A stretch of DNA of 64,000 nucleotides from Bacillota bacterium. GTDB lineage: Bacteria; Bacillota; Clostridia; Oscillospirales; Ethanoligenentaceae. Under the pieces are notes generated by a model. That model saw nothing but the letters and a program-made list of their open reading frames with translations, searched no databases and was not told the DNA's origin. This document shows, piece by piece, positions 43,328 through 51,788 of the stretch. Positions within the stretch are counted from its first letter, which is position 1. Each line of letters opens with the position of its first letter. The translations under genes and the position numbers were made by a program. The stretch is from positions 1 to 64,000 of the forward strand of contig JAEWAE010000024.1 in the NCBI GenBank assembly GCA_023391835.1, read 5' to 3'.

Positions 43328-44848
43328 ATGAAAGCGAAATTTCAAAAAGCATCCTGCGTTCTTTGCTCGGCAGCACTTCTGTTGGGAGCTTTGTCTGGAT
43401 GCACCAAAAAAGCAGCCCCAACGTCAAAGGTGGATACCTCAAAATCGGTGCAGCTACAAGTATATCTGGTCGGTGACGCTCCGAAAGGTCTGGATAAAGT
43501 AAGCGACAAAATTAACGAGTTGTCAAAAAAGGACATCAATGCAACCGTCAAATTCAGCTTTACGACATGGACGGATTATGCAAATAAATACAACCTGCTC
43601 ATTTCTTCGGGTGAACCCATCGATTTATTATATACGGCACCATGGTTAAGCTATGGATCCTATGCCCAGAAGGGTGCGTTTATGTCGCTAAACACACTGC
43701 TCCCCAAATACGCGCCTGAGCTATACAAGTTTGTCTCCCAAAATGACTGGAAACTGTGTGAACTGAACGGCAAAATATATACCATGCCTTCAACTTATAA
43801 GGAATATTTCAGTGATGAACTGATATACAGAGAAGATCTGCGCAAAAAATACAATCTGCCGGTTCCTAATACGTTTGAAAAATGTGAGCAATATATGCTG
43901 GGCATCAAAAAGAACATGCCTTCACAGATGATAACCAATACCACCGGCAGCTCGTTTCTTTTTTTAAAGGACAACGAAGACTCTTTAGAGACTCAGAATT
44001 ATGGTATGCAGTTTAATTATTATCATCCTACAAAGATTACACAATATTGGGGAAGCAGCAAATTTCTGACCAACATGAAGAACATCAAGCGCTGGGCAGA
44101 CGAAGGATTATGGTCGAAAAGTATACTTTCGGACAAAACGGACAGCAATGATTTTAATAACGGCAAAATCGTGATTTCAGCCGCCGGCATAAATCCGAGC
44201 AAATATATAGGCTCCGTATCGAAGATCAAACAGGCACACCCGGATTGGGAGGTCGGCTTCGTACAGGGCGCGGAAAATGTAGACTACAGTGCCTTCAATA
44301 ATCATCCTTTAACCAATGGCTTCGCGATTCCCGTCACATCCAAAAATCCGGAACGCGCATTAATGTTTTACCAAAAGCTGGTTCTTGACAAGACCTATAA
44401 CCAGCTAAGTGAATACGGCATCCAGGGCGTGGATTACACGGTAGAAAACGGTCAATACAAACAGATCGGCGACAGTTTCGGTTACGAAGGTATGAACGGT
44501 TGGTCCTGGAGGAATCCGCAATATATGCTGAAAACCAGTGATACAGACGCATTAAATACTGTATTCGACAGTCTCAGCAAGGTAGTTGCAAAGCATCCTG
44601 CCAAGTATAGCGCCAAAATCACGGACGGTTTTTCAGAAGACACCACCAGCTATGAGAACGAGCTTGCTGCCGTTAATACCGTCGTCACCCAATATCTGAA
44701 TCCGCTGTTGCACGGCGAGGTCGACGACGTCGATCAGGCCACGTCGATATTTATGACCAAGGTCAAGGCTGCGGGGCTTGAGAAAGTACAGCAGGGTTGG
44801 CAGAAGCAATGGCTTGCTTACTGCAAGCAATACGGCTATACCGACTAA
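43328..44848 (+). CDS. Extracellular binding lipoprotein, LplA/YtcQ type
   Basis: 506-aa lipoprotein with lipobox GALSGC (Cys25). Mature segments LQVYLVGDAPKGLDKVSDKIN, DLLYTAPWLSYGSYAQKGAF, LCELNGKIYTMPSTYKEYF and the C-terminal region are typical of the LplA/YtcQ group, which binds complex oligosaccharides. The ATG at 43328 is chosen since GGGAGGTC stands 5 nt upstream; the longer frame start at 43286 would place 14 polar residues before the signal peptide. Last gene of the operon. Confidence 0.93.
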   Translation: MKAKFQKASCVLCSAALLLGALSGCTKKAAPTSKVDTSKSVQLQVYLVGDAPKGLDKVSDKINELSKKDINATVKFSFTTWTDYANKYNLLISSGEPIDLLYTAPWLSYGSYAQKGAFMSLNTLLPKYAPELYKFVSQNDWKLCELNGKIYTMPSTYKEYFSDELIYREDLRKKYNLPVPNTFEKCEQYMLGIKKNMPSQMITNTTGSSFLFLKDNEDSLETQNYGMQFNYYHPTKITQYWGSSKFLTNMKNIKRWADEGLWSKSILSDKTDSNDFNNGKIVISAAGINPSKYIGSVSKIKQAHPDWEVGFVQGAENVDYSAFNNHPLTNGFAIPVTSKNPERALMFYQKLVLDKTYNQLSEYGIQGVDYTVENGQYKQIGDSFGYEGMNGWSWRNPQYMLKTSDTDALNTVFDSLSKVVAKHPAKYSAKITDGFSEDTTSYENELAAVNTVVTQYLNPLLHGEVDDVDQATSIFMTKVKAAGLEKVQQGWQKQWLAYCKQYGYTD

Positions 44849-44954
44849 AATCATTTAGCCAGCCGCATTTCCAGATACAACTGATACATTTAGCGCTTTA
44901 CCCATCCGCCAAAGGCGGACAGACGAAACTCGGCTTTTCCCCTTTTATATGGAA

Positions 44955-44981
44955 CGGCGGCAAGAGCCTATCTTGCCGCCG
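44955..44981 (+). terminator. Perfect hairpin after the binding-protein gene (possible terminator)
   Basis: CGGCGGCAAGA-GCCTA-TCTTGCCGCCG, an 11-bp perfect stem about 105 nt after the stop codon; a smaller hairpin (TCCGCC-AAA-GGCGGA, 44905-44919) precedes it. No T tract follows at once, so it may be a 3'-end stabiliser or a factor-assisted terminator. Confidence 0.45.
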
Positions 44982-45002
44982 GCCGGGTGGATTCTTGGGG
45001 AT

Positions 45003-45031
45003 TTGCTTTTTATTATCCATTGTGGTATAAT
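45003..45031 (+). promoter_or_regulatory. Promoter of the intergenic RNA
   Basis: TTGCTT (45003-45008), exactly 17 nt, then consensus TATAAT (45026-45031). No protein gene on this strand follows; a terminator stands 190 nt downstream. Confidence 0.7.
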
Positions 45032-45036
45032 AAAAT

Positions 45037-45225
45037 AGCTTTATGAGCATCAGTCCATAAAGAAATCTTTTCGCGCAAGGCCGGAGGCATTTTATCCGGC
45101 GTTATCGGTCTTAGCCCAATGTACTGATCCATTGACCGGACAAAAGAGACACGACAGTCGTAAACCCGGACGATACTCGGGGCCAATAATTCAGGCGTTC
45201 GATTAGAAATAGGCGAACGCCTTTT
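45037..45225 (+). ncRNA. Candidate structured small RNA with kissing hairpins
   Basis: A unit of about 189 nt between two convergent protein genes, with its own promoter and terminator and no open frame of note. Hairpin 1 is CTTTATG/CATAAAG (45039-45045 with 45056-45062) and has a 10-nt loop containing ATCAGT. Hairpin 2 is GCCGGA/TCCGGC (45080-45085 with 45095-45100). Hairpin 3 is CGGTC/GACCG (45106-45110 with 45134-45138) capped by AATG/CATT (45118-45121 with 45130-45133), and its 8-nt loop contains ACTGAT. The two loops are complementary over six bases. A weaker stem CCCG/CGGG (45165-45168 with 45178-45181) precedes the terminator. I cannot match it to 6S, SRP, tmRNA, RNase P or a riboswitch class by eye; the raiA-motif class is worth testing. 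Confidence 0.55.
45194..45225 (+). terminator. Intrinsic terminator of the intergenic RNA
   Basis: GGCGTTCG and CGAACGCC form an 8-bp perfect stem with a 12-nt loop followed by TTTT. Confidence 0.75.
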
Positions 45226-45237
45226 CAGTGTTTACTA

Positions 45238-45414
45238 TCGTTGGGTACTTTCATATACGATTTCCACCAAGTCGGCCACATGATCTATAAAAAACAGTTT
45301 TTCATCGATCTGATTATGAGAGTGGTACGCACGTGCAAGCCGTCGGCCGGCGCATCCGCGCCTGCATGGAAATCGTGCCCGAGGAATGCCGGGTCAGCGG
45401 CCCACATCCGCCGG
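45238..45414 (-). other. Possible short coding remnant downstream of the UxaA-like pseudogene
   Basis: On the minus strand a phrase with protein-like character, HNQIDEKLFFIDHVADLV, ends at a stop at 45238. A second piece in another frame (ARMRRPTACT) lies before it. This faintly resembles the C-terminal end of PLP-dependent beta-eliminating lyases. It has no start codon or Shine-Dalgarno and the match is weak; otherwise the interval appears empty. Confidence 0.2.
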
Positions 45415-46662
45415 CTAGTGACATCGCTTTTTTTCAGCCCTCCACCCGTCCTGATATTTATAAGATATAAAAAATTCTTTGTGGCCCAGTTCTTCCGCGC
45501 GGGTCGGCTCGCCGTGGCAAACCGCAGCCACCGCTTGAAAAAGCGTATTGCCGAGCCCTGGCAAGGTGCTTTCTCCGCTCAGCAGCGGGCCGGCGTCAAA
45601 ATCAATGTCGCCCCGCATCCTTTGAAACGTACCATGATTTCCCGTGATTTTAAAGACCGGAGCGACAGCGCTGCCCACGACATTGCCGCGGCCCGTTACC
45701 AGAAACACCATCTGGCAGCCGCATGCAATCAGATCCATCAACCCCTCGTTGTCGTTGGGATTCGTATATCCGAACTGCATCCAGTACGGGTCCGGCGTGC
45801 TGTCGAGCAGCCATAGCCCCTTCCCTGCCGGCGGTTGCCCCACCTTTAAGACCCCCTGAATGGGCTTGGTACCGCTTTTGACTATGGCTCCCATGCTTTT
45901 TTCCTCGATGGAGGAAAGCCCGCCGGCAAAATTACCGGGGGAAATGGAATACTGCCGCACCGACCGGCAATAGGCGAATGCCTTACCGTAGGCTGCGGCC
46001 AGCTGGGCCCGCGCCGTTTCGTTGGCTGCGCGGGCGGTGAGCTGCTTTTTCAGGCCTGCCGCCTCAACGATTTCCTCAAAAAGGGCGGTGCCGCCCATAT
46101 CTTGAAGCTGGTCGAAAAAATACCCGACCAGCCGGTTGCCAGCAAGCCCCGAAGTGTAATCCGATCCTCCGCATTCGGCTCCGATCGTCAGATCGGCAAA
46201 GCCCATATCTGCGGAGGGCGTATCGCCCAGTTTTTGCAGCAGCCGCCGGGCACATCCGATACCATACGCAATGGAGGGTTCCGTCCCCCCCATGCTGCTG
46301 GATATAAAACCATTCGGCCGGACGGCCGGATTCGGCGGCCTTGCGCGCCAGCTTTTCCGGCTGAACGTATTCGCACCCCAGCCCCACCGCCAGCACCAGC
46401 ACCGCGCCAATATTCGGATGCCGTGCCAGCTCCAGCATCAGCCGGATAGCGTATGCGTTGCCACAGCAGCCATCGAAACCCGCCACACCACATCGGCCCC
46501 CTCCATGCCGGCAGCGACCCTCTGGGCGACAAAGGCCGCGCATTCTACCGTGTAGAGAATCAGCAGCTTATTGTGGATGCCCTTGGAGCCATCCGGCCGG
46601 AGGAATCCCTTCCAGTGCGGACTTTGAGGGCCGATTGCCCGGCTGTTTTCCCACTCATTCAT
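45415..46662 (-). pseudogene. UxaA-family (altronate/galactarate dehydratase-like) large subunit, disrupted by two frameshifts
   Basis: The gene starts at 46662 overlapping the SAF-protein stop (ATGAATGA). Frame one gives SKGIHNKLLILYTVECAAFV. It then needs a one-base restoration near 46480-46500 to continue as GFDGCCGNAYAIRLMLELAR. At the seven-base G tract 46285-46291 an extra base returns it to the first frame: GGTEPSIAYGIGCARRLL, DLTIGAECGGSDYTSGLAGN, NFAGGLSSIEEKSMGAI and so on to the stop. The family dehydrates altronate, galactarate or related sugar acids, with Fe bound by the conserved Cys. The two changes cancel (one base lost, one gained), which leaves an intact frame at both ends. 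Decay or sequencing error; the G tract also permits slippage. Confidence 0.75.
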
Positions 46663-46993
46663 ACGGCGTATCCTCCGGCGCCCCGGTCCTCACATCCATA
46701 TATGACGAGCGCTCGTCATACAGACTCCTCATATTGTGCAAATGCACCCACGCGCCCATGGGGGTATTCGCCGTGGCCCGGCCGATTACCGCGCCGAATT
46801 TAATGATATCGGCTCCCGCCGGAATATCTTTCAGCGCAATTTTGTGGCCGGGCGCAATTTCCTCGACTGCACGAATCACCCAAGGCTCCCCTTCACCGCG
46901 GATCGTCACGCCGCCGGGCCGCAGCCCATCCGGTGCCGTGGCCACATTGTCGCATGGAAATATCTGAAACGCCGATTGCATGTCGTCTTCCAT
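46655..46993 (-). CDS. SAF-domain protein, UxaA-family N-terminal (small) subunit
   Basis: 112 aa, corresponding to the SAF domain at the N-terminus of altronate dehydratase-type enzymes: DNVATAPDGLRPG, then IRAVEEIAPGHKIALKDIPAGADIIKFGAVIGRATANTPMGAWVHLHN in pieces, including the strongly conserved KIALKDIPAG and GAWVHLHN. In two-subunit versions this piece is a separate gene, as here. Its stop overlaps the large-subunit start by 8 nt, so they are translationally coupled. The large subunit is currently out of frame. Confidence 0.85.
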   Translation of the reverse strand: MEDDMQSAFQIFPCDNVATAPDGLRPGGVTIRGEGEPWVIRAVEEIAPGHKIALKDIPAGADIIKFGAVIGRATANTPMGAWVHLHNMRSLYDERSSYMDVRTGAPEDTPYE

Positions 46994-47002
46994 ATGCCAG
47001 CC

Positions 47003-47668
47003 TCACAGGATACCGTATGTGCGGAATGCTTCCGTGCTGCTCATGCCGTTTTCGATGGCCTTGCGCACCACCTTTTCACCGGCTGCCTTTTCCATGGCCT
47101 TTTCAAGCACTTCGTTTTCCACCGCCCGGGGAATCACCAGCACACCGTCGACGTCGCCGAACACGATATCGCCCGGTGCGACGCGAACGTCCCCGATTTC
47201 TATGGAGCATCGGTAATCGGCCACCTGCGTGCGCACGGAGGAATCCTGCGCATAACAGCCCCGGCTGAAAACCGGCCAGTTTTGTTCCAGCACACGGGGC
47301 GTATCTCGGTGCCAGCCATTGATTACGGCCCCGGCCGCTTTGCGCATCCGCGCCGTAGCGGTCAGCAGCTCGCCCCAATAGGCGCAGCGCATTTCGCCGC
47401 CCGAGGCGACGAGCACTTCATTTACCTCCAATTGATCGAGCGCCTCGGTCAGCAATCCGAAGGGCTTTTTCTGTATGCCATAGACGTCGATCATCAGCAC
47501 GGGCATCGCCCGACCGGCCAGTTTCCACCCGCTCATCAGCGGTCGGATGGGCTGGGGCAGGAACTGATGGTAGTAGCCGAGACCATCGAGAATATCCCCC
47601 ACCACCGGCGTATAGAGCTGACTCCGCATCCGTGCAAACAGTTGCGCGTCATTTTCCCACTGTTTCAT
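47003..47668 (-). CDS. RraA-like protein (possible oxo-acid aldolase/decarboxylase)
   Basis: 221 aa of the RraA/HMG-aldolase fold: TPVVGDILDGLG near the start, EVLVASGGEMRCAYWGELLTATARMRKAAGAVINGWHRDT for the G-x-x-x-A region, and RVAPGDIVFGDVDGVLVIPR with the metal-site Asp. Members act as class II aldolases for 4-hydroxy-4-methyl-2-oxoglutarate or as decarboxylases and dehydratases of sugar-acid derivatives; RNase E inhibition is restricted to a subset. The ATG at 47668 has AAGGGGG at proper distance. Located between the SDR and SAF genes, so a sugar-acid role is the better guess. Confidence 0.85.
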   Translation of the reverse strand: MKQWENDAQLFARMRSQLYTPVVGDILDGLGYYHQFLPQPIRPLMSGWKLAGRAMPVLMIDVYGIQKKPFGLLTEALDQLEVNEVLVASGGEMRCAYWGELLTATARMRKAAGAVINGWHRDTPRVLEQNWPVFSRGCYAQDSSVRTQVADYRCSIEIGDVRVAPGDIVFGDVDGVLVIPRAVENEVLEKAMEKAAGEKVVRKAIENGMSSTEAFRTYGIL

Positions 47669-47706
47669 GGTCATCCCCCTTATCACACGGTCATCCCGTC
47701 CCATCG

Positions 47707-48477
47707 TCAGAATCCGATTTTCGCGCCGCCGTCAATGGCAAGCACAACACCGTTAATAAACCGGGCCGCGGGCGAGGCAAGATAGACGCAGGCCCATCCG
47801 ACATCCTCCGGTGTACCGAAGCGTTTCATCGGTGTGCGGCCCAGGATCTTATTGGTCCGTTCCGTATCCCCGTCGATGGCTTGGTGAAGCATGGGGGTAT
47901 CAATCCATCCCGGTGCAATGGCATTCACACGCACGCCGTCGGCGGATATTTCCGCCGCGAGCGTCCGCATCATGCCCAGCAGCGCCGACTTGGCCGCCGC
48001 ATAGCCGGTGACATACGGCATGCCGATAAAGCCGGTCATGGAGCTGGTAAAAATGATGCTGCCACAATGATTACGTTTCATATAAGGCACAAATGCCCGG
48101 GTCAGCGCAAACGACCCCACCACATGGGTCTGGAGCACCCGCGTAAAGTCCTCCACTGTCATATCTTCAATCGGCTTTTTGCAATGATTCCCGGCGTTGT
48201 TGCAAAGGATTGTCACGTCGCCTTGTTCACGTATGATGCGGTCGGCCACCGCCCCGGCGCGGGCCGTATCCGTGATATCGAACACATAGCGGCTGGCCGC
48301 GTCACCCAGTTGGGCACACGCTTTTTCGAGCCGGTCGGCCGACCGACCGATCAGCACCACATCGGCCCCCGCCGCGATAAAGCACTCGGCCATGGCAAAG
48401 CCCAGGCCCGAGGCACCGCCCGTGATCACGACCCGCTGCCCCTTGAGTGAAAACGCCGTTTCAAAACGGTTGCTCAT
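47707..48477 (-). CDS. SDR-family oxidoreductase (gluconate 5-dehydrogenase/KduD-like)
   Basis: 256-aa NAD(P)-dependent short-chain dehydrogenase. Cofactor motif TGGASGLG at residues 19-26, NNAG at about 90, catalytic Ser in FTSSMTG, and the YAAAK tetrad. The C-terminal IDGGAKIGF is typical. The start at 48477 is chosen since AAGGGG is 9 nt upstream. Overall pattern is that of 2-keto-gluconate or 2-keto-3-deoxygluconate reductases, fitting the uronate/aldonate genes around it. Confidence 0.9.
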   Translation of the reverse strand: MSNRFETAFSLKGQRVVITGGASGLGFAMAECFIAAGADVVLIGRSADRLEKACAQLGDAASRYVFDITDTARAGAVADRIIREQGDVTILCNNAGNHCKKPIEDMTVEDFTRVLQTHVVGSFALTRAFVPYMKRNHCGSIIFTSSMTGFIGMPYVTGYAAAKSALLGMMRTLAAEISADGVRVNAIAPGWIDTPMLHQAIDGDTERTNKILGRTPMKRFGTPEDVGWACVYLASPAARFINGVVLAIDGGAKIGF

Positions 48478-48503
48478 GGATTCCATCCCCTTACAGAATG
48501 TGT

Positions 48504-49622
48504 TCACGCGTCTAGTTTCTGATAGGACACGCAGTTTTTCTCGATCAGATTCCAATCCAGCTCGGCACCGATGCCGGGCTCCTGGGGCACCGTGATATTC
48601 CCGCTGCCATTGATAGGCAGCTTCCCCTTCATTGGAAACTGAAAATTGTCTTCCGGCACAAAATATTCAAAGTACCGACAGTTGCGAATGGCGCAGGCCA
48701 CATGCAGGTTGACCATATCCATATAGTTCATGGTTGTGGTGTGAATCTCACAGTTGAGCCCGAAGCTGTCAGCCAAATGGGCAATTTTGAGCGTACCGGT
48801 GATGCCGCATTTCCAAGAAACATCGGCCCGCACGATATCGGCGGCATGCTGATTAATGACCTGGGCCACCCCCCAGTGGCAACCCCGAGTCGTTTCCGTG
48901 GCGGCGATCGGGATATCCAGCGCGGCGCAGAGGGCCTGGTACTTATATGTCTCAAAATCGCGAAACGGCTCTTCCAGCCACAGGTAATGGAGTTGCTCCA
49001 GTTGCCGGCCGACCCGAATCGCTTCATCCAGCGTGTATTCACCCACCGGATCACTCATCAGGATCATATCCGGCCCGACCGCCTCGCGCAGCCTGCGGTG
49101 AATTTCCATATCGAATTCACAGGGGCCCGGCGGGTGTACCTTATAGCGCGGAATCCCCCGCGATTTGTAATAGAGAGCTTCTTTAATATACTCCTCGGCC
49201 GTATGATAAAAGAGACTGCTGGCATAGACCGGCAGTTGCTCCCGGTAGGCGCCAATATACTGATACAGCGGCAGGCAGGCCGCCCGGGCGCAGATATCCC
49301 ACAGCGCCACATCAACAGGCCCAGGGAGGTAGACGGGGAAAAAGCCCTCGTGCCGGTCGATATTCCACAGCTCATACCATATTTTTTCCCGCTCGGTGGG
49401 GGAACGACCCATGAGGATGGGCGCCACGTTCTCATAAAGGTATGCTTCCGTCACCCGACCGGACCGGGCGGCCAAGGCTGTCGCCGTCCCCTGCACCCCA
49501 TTGTCGGCCGTTAGACGGATCACCACCACATCCCACGGCATACGGCTGCCTCCCTGCCGCTTTGCGTCGAAAAGGCATTTATCCCGTCGGACCCACCACG
49601 ACTCATATCGAACGATCTTCAT
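48504..49622 (-). CDS. Enolase-superfamily (mandelate racemase type) sugar-acid dehydratase
   Basis: 372 aa. The capping domain is followed by the barrel with the metal ligands Asp in MILMSDPVGEYT, Glu in LWLEEPFRDF and Glu in IAATETTRG, the catalytic Lys region RYKVHPPGP, and the later HTTTMNYM. This arrangement is that of acid-sugar dehydratases (galactonate, mannonate, altronate-type) of the mandelate racemase subgroup; the substrate cannot be named. GAGGGGCGG lies before 49622, and the gene overlaps the GH42 stop by 4 nt, so the operon continues unbroken. Confidence 0.9.
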   Translation of the reverse strand: MKIVRYESWWVRRDKCLFDAKRQGGSRMPWDVVVIRLTADNGVQGTATALAARSGRVTEAYLYENVAPILMGRSPTEREKIWYELWNIDRHEGFFPVYLPGPVDVALWDICARAACLPLYQYIGAYREQLPVYASSLFYHTAEEYIKEALYYKSRGIPRYKVHPPGPCEFDMEIHRRLREAVGPDMILMSDPVGEYTLDEAIRVGRQLEQLHYLWLEEPFRDFETYKYQALCAALDIPIAATETTRGCHWGVAQVINQHAADIVRADVSWKCGITGTLKIAHLADSFGLNCEIHTTTMNYMDMVNLHVACAIRNCRYFEYFVPEDNFQFPMKGKLPINGSGNITVPQEPGIGAELDWNLIEKNCVSYQKLDA

Positions 49623-51665
49623 AATTTCCGCCCCTCTTCCCAGCCCGATGCAGGGCGCAGTACACGGAACGAAGTCATCGGTACCTCGGCCCGGCCATGC
49701 AGGGTTTCACCCGTCAGGCAGTCGGTCATGGGTTCGTCCAGTTCCACCGTAGGGTCCGCCGCCGTGAAGTTGAAGACAAAATAGAGAGGAACCCCGTCTT
49801 TTTCCCGCGCGGTCACCTCTATCCCCTCAGCGGCCAGCGGACGCAGGGGCAGGCGACGGACCCCGGCCTCATCCGCCGCCGCGCCGAGCAGCTTGCCCAA
49901 CGCATCGTCCGGCAGATCCGTCCCCATGTAGTAGGTACGCCCCTTGCCGAAGGGGTGCCGGGCAACGACCATATGGCCTTTTTTATAATCTGCCTCATAC
50001 ACTCCCACCGGGTCGGCTTCCCCCGAGAGCAGTTCGCTCCATATTCCGTCCGGGCAGACCGCGCCCGGTGCGCATGTCAACCACAGCCCAGCGTGGGTAT
50101 CGGGCAGTACGGGCTCGACTTCTTCGATCGTCACGCCGAAAATATCCTGTAGCCCGGCCGGCAGCGGCTCCGTATAGCCGACATTATCGGGGTTTTTCAC
50201 GTCGGTCAGGAATGTAGCCAGCAGAGTGCCGCCGTTTTGCACATACGTGCGGCATTTTTCCCGCATGGATTCCGGGAAGACAAAGCCGGCCGGTATGATG
50301 ACAAACCGATAGCGGCTGAAATCCGCCGCATAGGAGACGACATCCGTATTGATTCCAATGCCGTTCAGCCGCCGGTAAATCCTTTCGCAATACGGGAAAT
50401 AGCTGAACACCGCCCGGTTGACCGGTTTGATGCGCAGGCTCCAATCCGTGGCATAATCCACGCATATGGCCACTTCATTATGAAATTCCGACTGCAGCAG
50501 CGGCTCCAGACGGCGCAGCAGCCCGGCCGTCTGCTGCATTTCGGCATACCGCCGGCGCGGGATTCCGTCCATATCCACGATGGCATAATTGAGCTGCTCC
50601 GCACCGCCCGGAAACGTGCGGAACTGAAAATGGAGCAGCATCTGCGCCCCGCAGGCCGCCGCATGTACGGCCGACTGACAAAGCGCGCCCGGATTGGGCT
50701 GGATACGCCCCGTCCCCCCCCAAGCAGTGGCCGCCGCCGGCCATAAACTCCAGCAGCCAAAAGCGGCCGTCGTTTTTGACGCTCCGGGCGAATGCGTATG
50801 GAAAAGAGCTCACCTGCGCATACCGCAGACGGGGATAGTAGTCGAAAGAATAGACGTCCAGCCCCCGAGCGCTCCGATAGGGGTCGATGCTGTTTGTAGC
50901 CAGTCCGGTCGCGTTGGTCGTGACGGGCAGGTCGGTGTGGTGCCGTAGGGCACGCGCCTGTATATCCTGATACTCGATCTGACTGTCACTGCAGAAGCGT
51001 TCAAAATCCAGCCGAATCGTGGGATTTTCGTGGAACGCGTGGATCGACTGCTGTGCGCCGGCTTCAATGGTGTTGACAGGGATCGGTACCTGATCGAAAC
51101 GGCTGTATTCCTGCGACCAGAACACGGTGCAGGCGCGCCGGTTGAGCTCGCCGACGGTGCCGTATTTGCGCTGCAGCCAGTCGTGAAAGCGGGACTGGCA
51201 CACCGGGCACGCACAGCGACCCGTTCCCTCCTGGGCCGGTTCGTTGTCGATCTGGAAACCGAGCACATAGGGATTCCGGCCGAAGCGTTCCCCGATCCGG
51301 TCGGCAATCCGCTGTGAATACCGGCGGTACGTTTCATTATTGTAGCAGCAGTCCCGCCGCCCGCCGTACGGCCGCCGGAGCCGCCGGTTATCCACATACA
51401 GCACGTCCGGATGCGCTTCGACCAACCAGGCGGGCGGCGCCGCCGTGGGCGTGCAGACCACCGTGCGGATACCGCCCTGGCCCAGACGTTCGATCACTTT
51501 TTCCAGCCAGTCGAAATCAAACACCCCGTCCCGAGGCTCCATCCGGCACCACGAGAATTCCCCCATGCGCACGGTATTGATACCGGAACGCAGCAGCAAA
51601 TCCATGTCATGTGTCAATTCTTCCGGCGTCTTCTGTTCCGGGTAGTAGGATACTCCGTAATACAA
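49619..51665 (-). pseudogene. GH42 beta-galactosidase, frameshifted at a poly-G tract
   Basis: Family 42 glycosidase. The first part has the intact barrel: YPEQKTPEELTHDMDLL, Glu142 acid/base in FQIDNEPAQE, and Glu306 nucleophile in WLLEFMAGGG. Directly after, at a run of eight G (minus strand; 50714-50721), the frame shifts; with seven G it would read on into the trimerisation domain (LLHFQFRTFPGGAEQLNYAI) and C-terminal domain, which are undamaged to the stop at 49619. Both halves together make about 680 aa, the normal GH42 length. A slippable tract means the gene could be phase variable, recently mutated, or mis-sequenced. Confidence 0.8.
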
Positions 51666-51736
51666 GCGTAAGCCCTCCTATAGAAATTTCGCATGCGGCC
51701 AACACATGGGCCACCCGCCCACGCAAAAGGCGAACG

Positions 51737-51755
51737 GCCCGGCAAGAGGCCGGGC
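51737..51755 (-). repeat. Hairpin between the binding-protein and GH42 genes
   Basis: GCCCGGC-loop-GCCGGGC (7 bp) followed on the minus strand by a C/T-rich stretch with TTTT. It may attenuate transcription or stabilise the upstream mRNA, giving more binding protein than enzyme. Confidence 0.45.
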
Positions 51756-51788
51756 TATCCGCCGATAATCTGTTTTCCGCGATGGTGC

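Larger units (their letters stand above)
38856..44848. other. AT-rich island carrying regulator and transporter
   Basis: This block is visibly AT-rich, with A/T-ending codons and poly-A/T tracts, against strongly GC-rich surroundings on both sides. It contains a complete regulatory-transport module: AraC-type sensor-regulator divergent from two permeases and a binding protein. The composition indicates recent acquisition from a lower-GC Firmicute. No integrase, transposase or flanking repeat was seen; the GH92 gene to the left is intermediate in composition. Confidence 0.75.

Noticed and set aside
44955..44981. Hairpin read as a tRNA or riboswitch element
   Set aside because: Single simple stem-loop with no tRNA features and no downstream gene on the same strand; kept only as a possible terminator.
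45238..45414. Confident call of a beta-eliminating lyase remnant
   Set aside because: Only a few residues resemble the family and two frames are needed; listed at low confidence as unexplained.
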